Shown: piece by piece, positions 35,735-45,101 of the stretch
Layout: the number at the start of each line of letters is the position of its first letter
Numbering within the stretch: position 1 is the first letter of the stretch
Assembly (NCBI RefSeq): GCF_001280845.1
Contig: NZ_LGHP01000001.1
Location: 1,512,435-1,576,434 of the forward strand
DNA length: 64,000 nucleotides
Direction of reading: 5' to 3'
From: Bacillus sp. FJAT-28004
GTDB lineage: Bacteria; Bacillota; Bacilli; Paenibacillales; Paenibacillaceae
Notes under the pieces: model-generated
Seen by the model: only the letters and a program-made list of their open reading frames with translations
Told to the model about the DNA's origin: nothing
Databases searched by the model: none
Translations under genes and position numbers: made by a program

Positions 35735-36214
35735 ATGGTTATTTCAAGCTTTCAAGCCTTTATTCAAGTGTTCGGCTTATCAATCTCCATGAGCTTAGTA
35801 GGCGGCCTAATCGGACATTTTGTGAAAAATGGGATTATCGAATTACCGAAACTCGTCATAGAATATGATGAAGAAGGATTATCCCTTTCTTCAAATTGGT
35901 TAGTAAAGTGGATTCAACGCATTTATTATTTTGTTATATTTGTGATTGGTTTTAGAGATCACAGCAATGCGAAGAAAAAGATTTTTTTTGATCTCGGCTT
36001 TCTAGGCGATTTGTTGATTGCAATCGGAACGGGTATATTAGCAAAAACAGCATTAGCTATGGCGAATACATCGGACAATTTTGCTGTCGTGAGCAGTTCA
36101 TTGCTTGCGGGCTATGCAGGCTTATCCTACTTGAAGAGTAAGCAGAATAAAGAGTTTGCTGATTTGTTTCCCGAAGAAATGGATGATCCAAATCCGCGAA
36201 CGCCTCCGAAATAA
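35735..36214 (+). CDS. Small membrane protein of unknown function
   Basis: About 159 residues if started at the ATG at 35735, which AAAGGTGGT precedes; an in-frame GTG at 35675 would add 20 residues but has no ribosome site. Hydrophobic segments are seen near residues 6-30 (FQAFIQVFGLSISMSLVGGL), 70-88 and 95-140 (FFDLGFLGDLLIAIGTGILA). The pattern GLIGHFVKNG then LGFLGDLLIAIGTG is reminiscent of DUF4257-type Bacillus proteins, but I hold that weakly. It ends with an acidic/proline tail. It follows the alarmone synthetase gene by 90 bp. Confidence 0.65.
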   Translation: MVISSFQAFIQVFGLSISMSLVGGLIGHFVKNGIIELPKLVIEYDEEGLSLSSNWLVKWIQRIYYFVIFVIGFRDHSNAKKKIFFDLGFLGDLLIAIGTGILAKTALAMANTSDNFAVVSSSLLAGYAGLSYLKSKQNKEFADLFPEEMDDPNPRTPPK

Positions 36215-36313
36215 TATGCAAGTTTACTTAAGTTTTGCGTATAATGACCATAGCCGATAAACAATTTGCTTACGCATCGATTTTTCGCAAACTATCAAAG
36301 GAGGGTGGCGCGT

Positions 36314-36490
36314 GTGGGGAAAATAACGGTCAAAGTGACAACTGAGGAAATGCATGAGCTCAAGAAGTTAGCCGAGATAGTCAAAAATCCTCAGCTTCCC
36401 ATGTCTGACCGTCGCATTGCTAAGACGCAATATGAGTCCATTATTAACTTTGCAAAAAACAGTAACCGCGGCATTATATCATCTGTTTAA
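36314..36490 (+). CDS. Small hypothetical protein
   Basis: 58 residues from the GTG at 36314, chosen because AAGGAGGG at 36298-36305 is properly spaced; upstream in-frame starts fall within or before that site. The protein is a soluble, charged, probably helical protein (VKVTTEEMHELKKLAEIV). A TATAAT box at 36239-36244 and a following terminator support expression. No family recognised. Confidence 0.65.
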   Translation: MGKITVKVTTEEMHELKKLAEIVKNPQLPMSDRRIAKTQYESIINFAKNSNRGIISSV

Positions 36491-36509
36491 TTGTAAACAA
36501 AACCTGTTG

Positions 36510-36541
36510 AAGCCGCTCCTTGAAGGAGCGGCTTATTTGTT
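36510..36541. terminator. Bidirectional terminator between small gene and SIMPL gene
   Basis: AAGCCGCTCCT, TGA loop, AGGAGCGGCTT, then ATTTGTTTT; it lies between convergent genes at 36490 and 36542. Confidence 0.85.
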
Positions 36542-37210
36542 TTATGTGATTTGTGAGTACCACACACGAACTGCCGCATAGATCGTCAGTTGTCCAGGCT
36601 CAATCGGTGTAACTAAAGCATCCGATTGGAAGGTTCTCTGGACGGGGATAGGTTCGGATGAGCGGGAAAGTTCCTGGACTTTGATGGGAACTCTGGAGAT
36701 GGATGTTCCTAATGAATTCGAGATTGCTGTAGCTTTCAGGCGGGCGTTCTGGACAGCAAGCGACAAGGCCTCGATTTCAAATCGTTTTCTTTCCTTAATC
36801 GAGAACTGAATGGAAGAGACGGTGTTGGCGCCGTGAGAAACAGCGGTATCTACTACATATCCAGTTTGATCAACTTGATCGATGGTGATTTGTAAGAGGT
36901 GGGTCAATTTGTAGCCTTGAAAAACTTGTTTGCCGTCTGGGTAATCATACACCATTTCGATTCGATAATCGTTCGTTTGGATATGTTCGCGAGGGATGCC
37001 TAGATCGAGAAGAGCTTGAATGATGTCCGTTGTGATTTGTGTATTTTCGGACTGGACCGATTGCAATTCCTTGCCTTCGGTTATGGCTCCAAGGATGACC
37101 AACGCTCTATCTGGAGCAGCTGCAACGGTTCCTTCGCCTAAAACTTCAATGGTGGACACGCTTTTGCAGGGAATGGGGATAGCCGCATAATAGATTTGAT
37201 TACCGTACAT
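36542..37210 (-). CDS. SIMPL (DUF541) domain protein
   Basis: 222 residues, ATG start with AAAGGAG upstream. The SIMPL domain covers nearly all of it: STIEVLGEGTVAAAPDRALVILG at the N-terminus, QTNDYRIEMVYDYPDG, GYKLTHLLQITI and the repeated helix AVQNARLKATAISNSLG near residue 150. The family (Oxidative-stress-defence YggE/BP26-like) forms oligomeric channels or rings and is usually secreted; here no signal peptide is obvious, so location is uncertain. It is monocistronic. Confidence 0.87.
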   Translation of the reverse strand: MYGNQIYYAAIPIPCKSVSTIEVLGEGTVAAAPDRALVILGAITEGKELQSVQSENTQITTDIIQALLDLGIPREHIQTNDYRIEMVYDYPDGKQVFQGYKLTHLLQITIDQVDQTGYVVDTAVSHGANTVSSIQFSIKERKRFEIEALSLAVQNARLKATAISNSLGTSISRVPIKVQELSRSSEPIPVQRTFQSDALVTPIEPGQLTIYAAVRVWYSQIT

Positions 37211-37320
37211 CGTGGGCTCCTTTCCAACTTACAGGGTATAGATTAATGTATGGAAGGATAACCTCGGAAATGATTGCTTATGATTCTCTATTTGCGGACG
37301 ATTGCCTGAAAAAGTATACA

Positions 37321-37361
37321 AAAATGGCGGGCAAGAGTAAATCTTGCACCGCCATTTTTTT
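37321..37361 (-). terminator. Terminator of the Gfo/Idh gene
   Basis: AAAATGGCGG-CAAGA / TCTTG-CCGCCATTTT stem; T runs on both strands. It lies directly after the minus-strand stop at 37371. Confidence 0.85.
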
Positions 37362-37370
37362 AGACGAGCT

Positions 37371-38453
37371 TTAAGGCAGCTCTATTGTAACTTCGCGCTT
37401 GCTTGCTGCGGAACGGAGAACACCGTCGATAATTGCTTGGTTGTACAAAATTTCCGCTCCAGGAATAGGAGCTGGGCGATCTTCCGCGATGGCTGCGACA
37501 AAGTCTCTAACCTTCTCGTCGAATAAGTTCAGTCCATGCTGGATCACTGGAATCGTAGAATGGATATGCTGATCTACCACATCGTGATAAAGCGTCATAC
37601 TGCCGACGCTTCCATCCCAAACGCCGCTCCAAGGCCCAGTTCCCGCTGGTGTAACTTTAAGTCCGCCGTCTGTTCCAAGGAACATCGTTGCACCTAGCGA
37701 ATCCATATGCATAGCCCAGCTTATTTTGTAATTAAGAACAATATCGCCCTCAAGACGAATCATCGCCACGCCAAAATCCTCTACTTCAAAATTCGCAGCT
37801 TCACGGTGGTATTTCGGATTGGTTCCAAAATGATTCGATGTATAAGCTGATACGGTAAGAGGCTTAGGGTAACCGAGCGCATTAAGCGCCATATCGAGTG
37901 AATAGCAGCCGATATCAGCCATCGCGCCTGCGCCTGCAAGCTCCTTGGAAATAAACGTGCCGCCAGGCATGCCGCGCCGTCTGCCGCCGCCCGTCTCGAC
38001 AAAGTAAACGTTACCAAGTTTTCCCGATTGGACAATCTCTTGAATCAACGTCATATTCGGGTCGTATCTTGGCTGAAAGCCTACGGTCAATATTTTTCCA
38101 CTACGCTCAGCGGCTTCAACCATATCGATGGACTGCTGGAGTGTAACGGACATCGGTTTTTCAACGAGCACATGCTTGCCGGCATTTAAAGCGTTTATAG
38201 AAGTCTCTGAATGAGCAAAGTTTGGTGTGCAGATGCTGACACCGTCGAGATCAAGCTCCAGCAACTTCTTATGATCATCAAAAGCAACGGCGTTAACAAG
38301 GCCCTCTTGTTCGATAAAAGCTTGCGCTTTTCCTGCTATGCTGTCTGCCACAGCAACAATCTCCACTTGAAGAGGCATCTTTTTATAAGCTGAAGCATGC
38401 GCTCTTGCAATACCGCCGCTTCCTATAATTCCGATTCGGATCGTTCTAGTCAT
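37371..38453 (-). CDS. Gfo/Idh/MocA family oxidoreductase
   Basis: NAD(P)-dependent sugar or inositol-type dehydrogenase, 360 residues, with AGAGGGG before the ATG. The N-terminal Rossmann domain has IGIIGSGGIARAHASAYKKM and the nicotinamide motif HVLVEKPMSVTL (E-K-P). The C-terminal substrate domain has GGGRRRGMPGGTFISKEL and MADIGCYSLDMALNALG. The substrate is unknown. It is a stand-alone gene with its own terminator; the upstream 255-bp gap on the other side carries the Fur box of the ABC exporter. Confidence 0.93.
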   Translation of the reverse strand: MTRTIRIGIIGSGGIARAHASAYKKMPLQVEIVAVADSIAGKAQAFIEQEGLVNAVAFDDHKKLLELDLDGVSICTPNFAHSETSINALNAGKHVLVEKPMSVTLQQSIDMVEAAERSGKILTVGFQPRYDPNMTLIQEIVQSGKLGNVYFVETGGGRRRGMPGGTFISKELAGAGAMADIGCYSLDMALNALGYPKPLTVSAYTSNHFGTNPKYHREAANFEVEDFGVAMIRLEGDIVLNYKISWAMHMDSLGATMFLGTDGGLKVTPAGTGPWSGVWDGSVGSMTLYHDVVDQHIHSTIPVIQHGLNLFDEKVRDFVAAIAEDRPAPIPGAEILYNQAIIDGVLRSAASKREVTIELP

Positions 38454-38650
38454 TTTAGTACCCCTCTTTTCATCGTAGTGATTCTACTTTAGCACAGCTC
38501 TATTAGGCATGAAATGGTGAGAAAAGGACATGACATCTACAAAATCATGACATTAGCCCTTAATTGATGCTAGTTTCATTTTGTACAATAAAATGCTCGC
38601 ATTTGTCCATTGCCGATAATAAGGGTTTTGTTCTACGATAAACTAGCTAC

Positions 38651-38671
38651 AAATGATAATGGTTATCATTT
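38651..38671 (+). promoter_or_regulatory. Fur box upstream of ABC exporter
   Basis: AAATGATAA-TGG-TTATCATTT, perfect nine-base arms, close to the GATAATGATTATCATTATC Fur consensus, 38 bp before the exporter ATG. Confidence 0.85.
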
Positions 38672-38708
38672 ATTGCATAATAAGAATAGGTTAGGAAGGA
38701 AGCTGGAT

Positions 38709-40424
38709 ATGCTGCGTCGTTTTTTTGCTTATTACAAGCCTTACAAGAAACTGTTTATTTTAGATTTTTCATGTGCCATTCTGGCTGCGTTGCTTGAACT
38801 TGCTTTTCCGCTTGCCGTTAACCGGGTTGTGGATGATTTGCTGCCGAGCGGCAATTGGAAATGGATTTTGTATGCGTGTGTTGGGCTTTTAGTCATCTAT
38901 GTGTTCAGCTCTGCATTACATTATGTCGTTACATATTGGGGCCACAAGCTGGGAATCAACATCGAGTCTGATATGCGCAAACAGCTGTTTGATCGTGTAC
39001 AGAAGCTGAGCTTCCGTTTCTTCGACAATAACAAGACGGGCCATCTGGTGTCACGCATGACAAATGATTTGATGGATATTGGTGAGATCGCCCATCATGG
39101 GCCGGAAGATTTGTTCATTGCCATAATGACGCTCACTGGAGCGTTCGGTATAATGCTGAGCATTAATTATCAACTAGCTTTAATGACCTTTGTCATTATT
39201 CCGCTTATGATTTATTTGTCGCTGTACTTCAGCCGCAAAATGTCAGCCGCCTTTAATCGGATGTTCTCTGATATTGCCGACTACAATGCACGCGTTGAAA
39301 ATAATGTAAGCGGCATTCGTGTCGTTCAAGCGTTTGCGAATGAAAAACATGAAATGGCTCGTTTTGCCGAAAATAACGGCCGATTCCGTTTGACGAAGCT
39401 GATTGCCTATCGCGTGATGGCATGGAATTCATCGATCAGCTTTATTCTAATGAAGCTAATTTCTTTATTCGTACTCGTATGCGGTACTTGGTTTGTTATT
39501 CAAGGCGACATGAGCTATGGCGAGTTCATCGCGTTCGTCATGCTTTCGAACGTATTTTTAGGTCCGATTAAACAGATTAATTCTGTCATTGAGACGTATC
39601 CAAAAGGAATAGCCGGGTTTAAACGATATTTGGAATTACTTGAGACAGCACCTGATATCGACGATGCGCCGAATGCGAAAGCTATCAGCAATCTCAAAGG
39701 TAATATTCAGTTTAATAAAGTAACGTTTGGCTATGAGAATAAAGAGAAAGTTCTACAGGGACTCAGCTTATCAATACGTGCAGGAGAGACGGTAGCACTC
39801 GTTGGGCCATCGGGAGCTGGGAAAACAACGTTATGCAGCTTACTCCCACGCTTCTATGATGTGGATGAAGGGTCGATTACGATCGACAACATTGATTTGC
39901 GCGAGATGACCCTTGAATCGCTGCGCTCCAACATTGGGATCGTCCAGCAGGATGTGTTCCTCTTCGATGGATCCATTCGAGAAAATATTGCTTACGGCAA
40001 ACTCGGAGCTTCGGAGGAAGAGATCATGCACGCAGCTCGTCAGGCACAGCTGGAGGAGCTTGTATTATCGCAGCCTGAAGGATTGGATACACTTATAGGC
40101 GAGAGAGGCGTTAAGCTCTCTGGGGGGCAGAAGCAGCGGCTCTCCATTGCCCGAATGTTTCTGAAGAACCCGCCGATTCTCATTTTGGATGAGGCGACCT
40201 CTGCGCTTGATACCGAGACGGAAGCGGCAATTCAGCTAGCTCTTGCCGAGCTGTCCCGCGGTCGAACGACGCTTGTTATCGCACATCGTCTTGCCACTAT
40301 CAAAAATGCTGACCGAATCGTTGTTGTAGCGGAGCAAGGGATTGCCGAGCAAGGCAAGCATGATGAATTGCTGCATGCACGCGGCGCTTACAGCAGGCTT
40401 CACCAAGCTCAATTCGGCGCATAA
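38709..40424 (+). CDS. ABC exporter (fused permease-ATPase), Fur-controlled
   Basis: Homodimeric type IV ABC exporter, 571 residues from the ATG at 38709 (GGAAGGAAG upstream). Six helices lie in about 15-310 (LFILDFSCAILAALLELAFP; GHKLGINIESDMRKQLFDRVQKL intracellular loop). The nucleotide domain has Walker A GPSGAGKTT (366-374), LSGGQKQR signature near 470, Walker B ILILDEATSALD near 490 and an H-loop IAHRLATI. A Fur box 38 bp upstream indicates iron-starvation induction, and the convergent neighbours are a siderophore-sensing regulator and siderophore-binding lipoprotein, so export of a siderophore or iron-related cargo is a reasonable inference, not shown. Confidence 0.92.
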   Translation: MLRRFFAYYKPYKKLFILDFSCAILAALLELAFPLAVNRVVDDLLPSGNWKWILYACVGLLVIYVFSSALHYVVTYWGHKLGINIESDMRKQLFDRVQKLSFRFFDNNKTGHLVSRMTNDLMDIGEIAHHGPEDLFIAIMTLTGAFGIMLSINYQLALMTFVIIPLMIYLSLYFSRKMSAAFNRMFSDIADYNARVENNVSGIRVVQAFANEKHEMARFAENNGRFRLTKLIAYRVMAWNSSISFILMKLISLFVLVCGTWFVIQGDMSYGEFIAFVMLSNVFLGPIKQINSVIETYPKGIAGFKRYLELLETAPDIDDAPNAKAISNLKGNIQFNKVTFGYENKEKVLQGLSLSIRAGETVALVGPSGAGKTTLCSLLPRFYDVDEGSITIDNIDLREMTLESLRSNIGIVQQDVFLFDGSIRENIAYGKLGASEEEIMHAARQAQLEELVLSQPEGLDTLIGERGVKLSGGQKQRLSIARMFLKNPPILILDEATSALDTETEAAIQLALAELSRGRTTLVIAHRLATIKNADRIVVVAEQGIAEQGKHDELLHARGAYSRLHQAQFGA

Positions 40425-40430
40425 TGGGAT

Positions 40431-42047
40431 TTATGAGGATTGGCTCAGCAGCACGGGGAGAAGCGAGAGCAGCTTGTCCCTTGTTGAAGCATCCTCCTGA
40501 TTCCAGTCGCGTTCATCGAGCACGTAACTGAAGCCATTTTTGACGGCAGGAAGGTTTCTCCATATTGGGCTGCGCACCAATTTCTCCATGGCTGCTCTTG
40601 ATTCGGGGCTTTCGGGCAGCATCATGAACACACGATCGCCTGCATATTGTTGAATGGTTTTTTCTGTGATTTCCTTATACGGTCTTCCTGACTTTAAAAC
40701 GTCCTGAACCTTTCTTGTAGGGAGGAATCCGTCTGGATGGTACAGTATTGAGGATAAACCGATATTGCCCATTACAAATAAACGCTCCCCCCGATGATAG
40801 ATAAATACGGAAGCTGTCTCATTAGGCCGAATGAGTGTTTGAAGCTGCTGCCACATTAACAATGTATTGCTATTATAATGAAGAAGCCATTGCTGGGCTT
40901 CTTTTTTTTTGCCAAACCACTCTCCAAGCATGAGCAGCCTCTCTTCAAGAGTGCCTCGTGAATTATAGGTGAGCGTAGGGGCAAGCTCAGACACTTGCGC
41001 ATATAGTCTTTCATCGGAATGGTCAAAAATAATGATGTCAGGCGTTAGAGCAGAAGCCTGTTCCCAGCGGAAGGGCTCACCTTTACTGATCATATGGCTT
41101 CCTACTAGCTGAATGCCAAGCGTCTTCATATCTCCGGTACTTTCTCCACAATAAAAGATTCGATTTGGCTTGGCAGGAATGCTGACCTCGTGCCCGTCCC
41201 AATCCTTAACGAGTATGTTTTGGCGCATCGAAATCGCATATTGCCTTGGCGAGAAACCGGTCATAAGCCGGAAGCGGCGGCTGAAATAATACTCATCGGT
41301 GAAACCGACACGTTCTGCTATATCGCGTAGTGTGTTATCGGTATGTATAAGCCAATCTTTGGACCGATTGATCCGAAGTTCATTCAAATAATCTAACGGC
41401 TTCTTGCCGGTGAGCTCTTTGAAAATGGAAGTGAACTGCCAAGCTGGAACGTTGGCCATATCGACTAGCTGTTTGACGGTTATCGTGTTCTGAAAATGAT
41501 TTTGCATATATTGAATCGTTTGTTCAACGGTTTGCGTGGAGCCGGTCATGCGGTCGAATTGTAAGTTGAGATCAAGAACAAATCCGATGAGCTTCTGAAA
41601 ATGCGTTTGCTGTCGATGCGCTTCAATGTTATCGCAGCTCGTGATTCCGGTATACAACTGGCTCAGCAAATCAATCCATTGTGCAAGCGGATAAACACGC
41701 AGCTCTTGACGATTTGGGAATAGCTGCTCGCTATAGTGCTCAGGAATACTATTTTTTAAATGAAAGATATGGAAGGAGATAAGGTAGTATTCCAATTTGC
41801 TATCGTCTATATTTTCGAATTGGTAAACGGTATTCGGTGAGAGAAGGAAAGAACTGTATGACGAGAAAAGGAAGCTGCGATTATCAGTAAACAATCTACC
41901 GCAGCCGCTCTTGGAAATAAGCATCGTGTAACAGGAAGTCACTTCCTCCGCTAATACTTCGACCTCCGAATGGCTGTGCAGCTTCATATCCACAAAATGA
42001 AAGCTTAACGATCGTAGGGGTAAAGTCGGATGTGTAAAGTCAGGCAT
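40431..42047 (-). CDS. AraC-type regulator fused to siderophore-binding domain (Btr-like)
   Basis: Transcription factor, 538 residues from the ATG at 42047, with TGAGG seven bases upstream. Domain order: cupin-like segment (about 10-120), AraC double helix-turn-helix (about 185-285, with TVKQLVDMANVPAWQFTSIF and YYFSRRFRLMTGFSPRQY), and a C-terminal FhuD/FeuA-like periplasmic-binding domain (about 300-530, PNRIFYCGESTGDMKTLG and LPAVKNGFSYVLDERDW). This is the architecture of B. subtilis Btr (YbbB), which binds imported Fe-bacillibactin in the cytoplasm and activates uptake genes. A Fur-like box sits upstream. The siderophore ligand here is unknown. Confidence 0.92.
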   Translation of the reverse strand: MPDFTHPTLPLRSLSFHFVDMKLHSHSEVEVLAEEVTSCYTMLISKSGCGRLFTDNRSFLFSSYSSFLLSPNTVYQFENIDDSKLEYYLISFHIFHLKNSIPEHYSEQLFPNRQELRVYPLAQWIDLLSQLYTGITSCDNIEAHRQQTHFQKLIGFVLDLNLQFDRMTGSTQTVEQTIQYMQNHFQNTITVKQLVDMANVPAWQFTSIFKELTGKKPLDYLNELRINRSKDWLIHTDNTLRDIAERVGFTDEYYFSRRFRLMTGFSPRQYAISMRQNILVKDWDGHEVSIPAKPNRIFYCGESTGDMKTLGIQLVGSHMISKGEPFRWEQASALTPDIIIFDHSDERLYAQVSELAPTLTYNSRGTLEERLLMLGEWFGKKKEAQQWLLHYNSNTLLMWQQLQTLIRPNETASVFIYHRGERLFVMGNIGLSSILYHPDGFLPTRKVQDVLKSGRPYKEITEKTIQQYAGDRVFMMLPESPESRAAMEKLVRSPIWRNLPAVKNGFSYVLDERDWNQEDASTRDKLLSLLPVLLSQSS

Positions 42048-42069
42048 GGCTGTAACCTCATTTCGATAC

Positions 42070-42084
42070 TGATAATCGTTATCA
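42070..42084 (-). promoter_or_regulatory. Fur-like box upstream of Btr-like regulator
   Basis: TGATAA-TCG-TTATCA, perfect arms, 22 bp before the ATG at 42047. Confidence 0.75.
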
Positions 42085-42168
42085 ATTGATTTCATTATAA
42101 TCAAATAGAAGAAGCTAATCAACAGTAGTTGAAGAGCTTCTTCTTGTTTAACAAACGATAAGCAGCAT

Positions 42169-43161
42169 TTATTTTTTTATAAGCGCTTTTGGCAGCTCTT
42201 CAATCAGCCATTCTCTAGAAAGTGCGTCACTGGACGCTTTGAGTAAATCCAAATTGTACACTTGTCCATTTTTCACGGCAGGGAGCTTGAGCCATATATC
42301 GCTTTTCATTAGCTCGTTCGTTGATTGCTGCGCATCAGGAGCAACCGGATTTAAAATGAAGATGCGATCAGCTGCATATTCTGGCAGCAGCTCAGAGGAA
42401 ATTTCTACAAAACCTTGCTCCTTATCGATGATATCTTGGATGATAGGCGTTGGCTTGAAGCCGCCTTTCTCATATAGAAATTGCGGGAGCCCTGTACCTG
42501 CCATAATAAATAGCCGGTTGCCTGGATACATTGTGAAAACAGATGCGGTCTCGCCTTCTTTAATGCCGCTATCATGAATTTGTTTCCACATTTCTGCTGT
42601 TTTGACCGCGTGCTCCGCAAGCCAATCCTCAGCTTCTTGCTTCTTATTCAACAAATCCCCTAATGTACGCATTCTCTCCTCCAGCGTGGCGAAGGAGTTA
42701 AACGTTACGGTTGGAGCAACTTTAGAAATAACCTCGTATTGCTGTTCGTCCGAATTCGAAAAAATGATAAGATCAGGCTGCAGTGTCAATGATTTCTCAA
42801 CGCTTAACGGAAAACCTACGTCCTCGACATCTGTGAGCTGCTGCTCAAATACCGTGCCTTTAATGATATCCTGCATGACGCCGACCGGCTTGACACCAAG
42901 CGCAAGCAAATCTCCTGTGGTTTCTCCGTGAAAGATAACACGCTGCGGAGTAACCGGTACCTCTACCACATGCTTCGACCAGTCGGTGAAGGAGCGGGTC
43001 GTTTCTGCTGCTTGTTCCGTAGCTGCAGGTGCTTTTGTTGCTTCAGCAGTTGGACTTGCTGTATTACCCGAATTTGCTGAATTGCTGCCACAGGCTAGCA
43101 ATATGCTTCCCATTAGTGCGAACGTAGCCAAAAGAGCGGCTGATTTTGTTCCTCGATACAT
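42169..43161 (-). CDS. Iron-siderophore ABC transporter substrate-binding lipoprotein
   Basis: Surface lipoprotein of the FhuD/FeuA class, 330 residues, with GGGGGAG before the ATG. The lipobox LLAC ends at Cys24. The binding domain begins near residue 60 (SKHVVEVPVTPQRVIFHGETTGDLLALGVKPVG), repeats motifs with the C-terminal domain of the adjacent regulator (RIFILNPVAPDAQQSTNELM), and ends LPAVKNGQVYNLDLLKASS. A perfect Fur box precedes it. No FecCD-type permease is beside it; uptake must use components elsewhere, or they were lost in the rearrangement near 47.8 kb (inference). Confidence 0.93.
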   Translation of the reverse strand: MYRGTKSAALLATFALMGSILLACGSNSANSGNTASPTAEATKAPAATEQAAETTRSFTDWSKHVVEVPVTPQRVIFHGETTGDLLALGVKPVGVMQDIIKGTVFEQQLTDVEDVGFPLSVEKSLTLQPDLIIFSNSDEQQYEVISKVAPTVTFNSFATLEERMRTLGDLLNKKQEAEDWLAEHAVKTAEMWKQIHDSGIKEGETASVFTMYPGNRLFIMAGTGLPQFLYEKGGFKPTPIIQDIIDKEQGFVEISSELLPEYAADRIFILNPVAPDAQQSTNELMKSDIWLKLPAVKNGQVYNLDLLKASSDALSREWLIEELPKALIKK

Positions 43162-43189
43162 GTTAGTTCTCCCCCAAATGATGGTATAA

Positions 43190-43208
43190 GATAATGATAA
43201 TCATTATC
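43190..43208 (-). promoter_or_regulatory. Perfect Fur box of the siderophore-binding lipoprotein gene
   Basis: GATAATGATAATCATTATC, 19-bp match to the Fur consensus, 28 bp before the ATG at 43161. Confidence 0.92.
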
Positions 43209-43313
43209 GGTTAATATAATCATAATAAATACATAAGCCTTACTCAATGGACAAATTTAAGAAAGGTCTTTAAGTTTGTCCAAATGCAGCAGTAAGGACG
43301 TGAATGAATAACG

Positions 43314-43345
43314 AAAACCGGATACCAGTGAAGGTATCCGGCTTT
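43314..43345. terminator. Terminator of AraC gene
   Basis: AAAACCGGATACC, AGTGAA loop, GGTATCCGGCTTTTG. It is the end of the minus-strand AraC gene at 43363 and could also stop leftward-opposed transcripts. Confidence 0.75.
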
Positions 43346-43362
43346 TGTTGTTATCCAGCCCA

Positions 43363-44268
43363 TTATAAAATATTTGATAATTTCCGGTATTCGCGGGGGG
43401 ATATTCCTTCATGACGGCGGAATATACGGCTGAAGTAATGGATATCGGAATAGCCGACGACGCTCCCAACGTTCTCTATTGACAGTTCGGATTCCCGAAG
43501 CAGCCTTCTTGCTTCTCGGTGACGTATAGACTGAACATATTCGCTAGGAGGTATGCCGGCGATTTGCTTAAACAGCTTCGCTGTATGGTCGATGCTTAAA
43601 TTTAGTTTCTCTGCAATCGCTTTGTTTGTCCAATTGGTAGACGGTGAAGCCTCAATTTCCTCCATTAATTCGGCAATTTTGCCGCCATGAAGAGAGGTTT
43701 GTCCGGCGGATTGAGACGTTGGTGATCGTAGCAAATGAGCAAATATATGAAGCATTAGAGATTTGCAGACTAGCTCATATCCGAGCGGGCGCATTGTGAA
43801 TTCATGGACTAGCTGCTCCATCAATTGAACGCATACGAGCGGCGGAGTATAGACGGGATGATCGGACAATGGAGCCAAACCTTCCATATAAGGCTCATAA
43901 GTGAATTTATGTGGCAAAACGGCTGCTTCGTTCACGACCATGTCAGCTTCTGTCTGGATATCAAGCTCATCAAAAAAATCGAAATGAATGCCGAGAAATC
44001 GAGCGTTAGGGCTCGAAACGACTTCATTTTGGTGATAGACGCCAGAAGACAAAAAGATAAGCTGACCAGCTTCAAGCTTGTAGCGTTGCCCATGCATCGT
44101 TGTAGCTGCTTCGCCTTGGCACACGTAAAGCAGCTCGTAATCATATAATCTACGCCTTGGCAGAACACCGGTTGGCAAGCGCTGAAACTGCGCGTAATGT
44201 ACGCTGGGCGACCATTCACGGAACGGTGTTGAACGAATGCGTGGAAAGAGGGATTCAGACTTTTCCAA
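43363..44268 (-). CDS. AraC family transcriptional regulator
   Basis: 301 residues from the TTG at 44268, with GGAAGGAG eight bases upstream; an in-frame TTG at 44286 lies before that site. The N-terminal cupin has YELLYVCQGEAATTMHGQRY and LIFLSSGVYHQNEV. The C-terminal domain has LNLSIDHTAKLFKQIAG and ends YFSRIFRRHEGISPREYRK. It is divergent from the CBM9-like gene at 44436 and so probably controls the CBM9/isomerase/Gfo-Idh set. Confidence 0.9.
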   Translation of the reverse strand: MEKSESLFPRIRSTPFREWSPSVHYAQFQRLPTGVLPRRRLYDYELLYVCQGEAATTMHGQRYKLEAGQLIFLSSGVYHQNEVVSSPNARFLGIHFDFFDELDIQTEADMVVNEAAVLPHKFTYEPYMEGLAPLSDHPVYTPPLVCVQLMEQLVHEFTMRPLGYELVCKSLMLHIFAHLLRSPTSQSAGQTSLHGGKIAELMEEIEASPSTNWTNKAIAEKLNLSIDHTAKLFKQIAGIPPSEYVQSIRHREARRLLRESELSIENVGSVVGYSDIHYFSRIFRRHEGISPREYRKLSNIL

Positions 44269-44435
44269 GCGGCAGGCTCCTTCCAATAGAAAGAATAAAA
44301 AAGAACGGAATTGTCCAAAAAATCGCTTTTCTAGCTAAATAAATTTAAGGATGAATCGTTTATTATAAAGGTATTATCACATGTTGCAGCTGTAAATTCA
44401 ATATAACGTAATAATCTAAAAAGGAGTTTGAACAA

Positions 44436-45077
44436 ATGGAGGCTGCTGCGTTTCAAGAGAGTAAAACCTACCTTTGCAGACAACTGCCGAGCAGTCTAGA
44501 AGACGCCGACTTTGGTACTATCCATTGGGATAGCTTTGATGCGATTGAACTGGTAGACACAGTCACTGGCAATCAACCTAAGGAGCGTACGGAAGTGCGA
44601 GCATGCTGGAGTCCGAAATATTTGCACATTCGATATTTATGCGAGGATTCACATGTTGTTTCTGATTTTACTTTGCGGGATGAGCCACTTTATGAGCAGG
44701 ATGTCGTTGAGCTGTTTATCGATGAGGATGGTACTGGAAATCGTTATCTAGAGCTTGAAGTAAGCCCGAATAATATTGTTTTTGATGCGCTGATTGCAAG
44801 TGACGGCGAGGCCACGATAACAGCGACGGACTTAGCTTGGAGGTTTGAGGGTCTTCAGACTGCTGCTCTAGCGGATGGCGAAGCTAGACGGGTTTATTTC
44901 GTGCATATTCCGGTTGGAAATTTCAAGCGGCCCTTCGAACAGGGATTAAGCTGGAGAGTGAATTTTTACCGAATTGATGAGGACAGGCTTGGCAACCGTG
45001 AGTACCAGGCTTGGCAGGCTACTAAAGCCGTAAACTTTCATCTTCCCCGTAAATTTGGCAGGTTATTGTTTATTTAA
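44436..45077 (+). CDS. CBM9-like carbohydrate-binding domain protein
   Basis: 213 residues, AAGGAG upstream of the ATG, no signal peptide. It reads as one family 9-type carbohydrate-binding/beta-sandwich domain: RTEVRACWSPKYLHIRYLC, EPLYEQDVVELFIDEDGTG, YLELEVSPNNIVFDALI and SWRVNFYRID, the standard CBM9 landmarks. Most such domains are parts of secreted xylanases; an apparently cytoplasmic free-standing copy is less expected and may be an enzyme or binding subunit of unknown job. It is 24 bp before the isomerase gene and is the first gene of an operon. Confidence 0.85.
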   Translation: MEAAAFQESKTYLCRQLPSSLEDADFGTIHWDSFDAIELVDTVTGNQPKERTEVRACWSPKYLHIRYLCEDSHVVSDFTLRDEPLYEQDVVELFIDEDGTGNRYLELEVSPNNIVFDALIASDGEATITATDLAWRFEGLQTAALADGEARRVYFVHIPVGNFKRPFEQGLSWRVNFYRIDEDRLGNREYQAWQATKAVNFHLPRKFGRLLFI

Positions 45078-45101
45078 AACATAAATATAGGAGGCTTTTT
45101 T

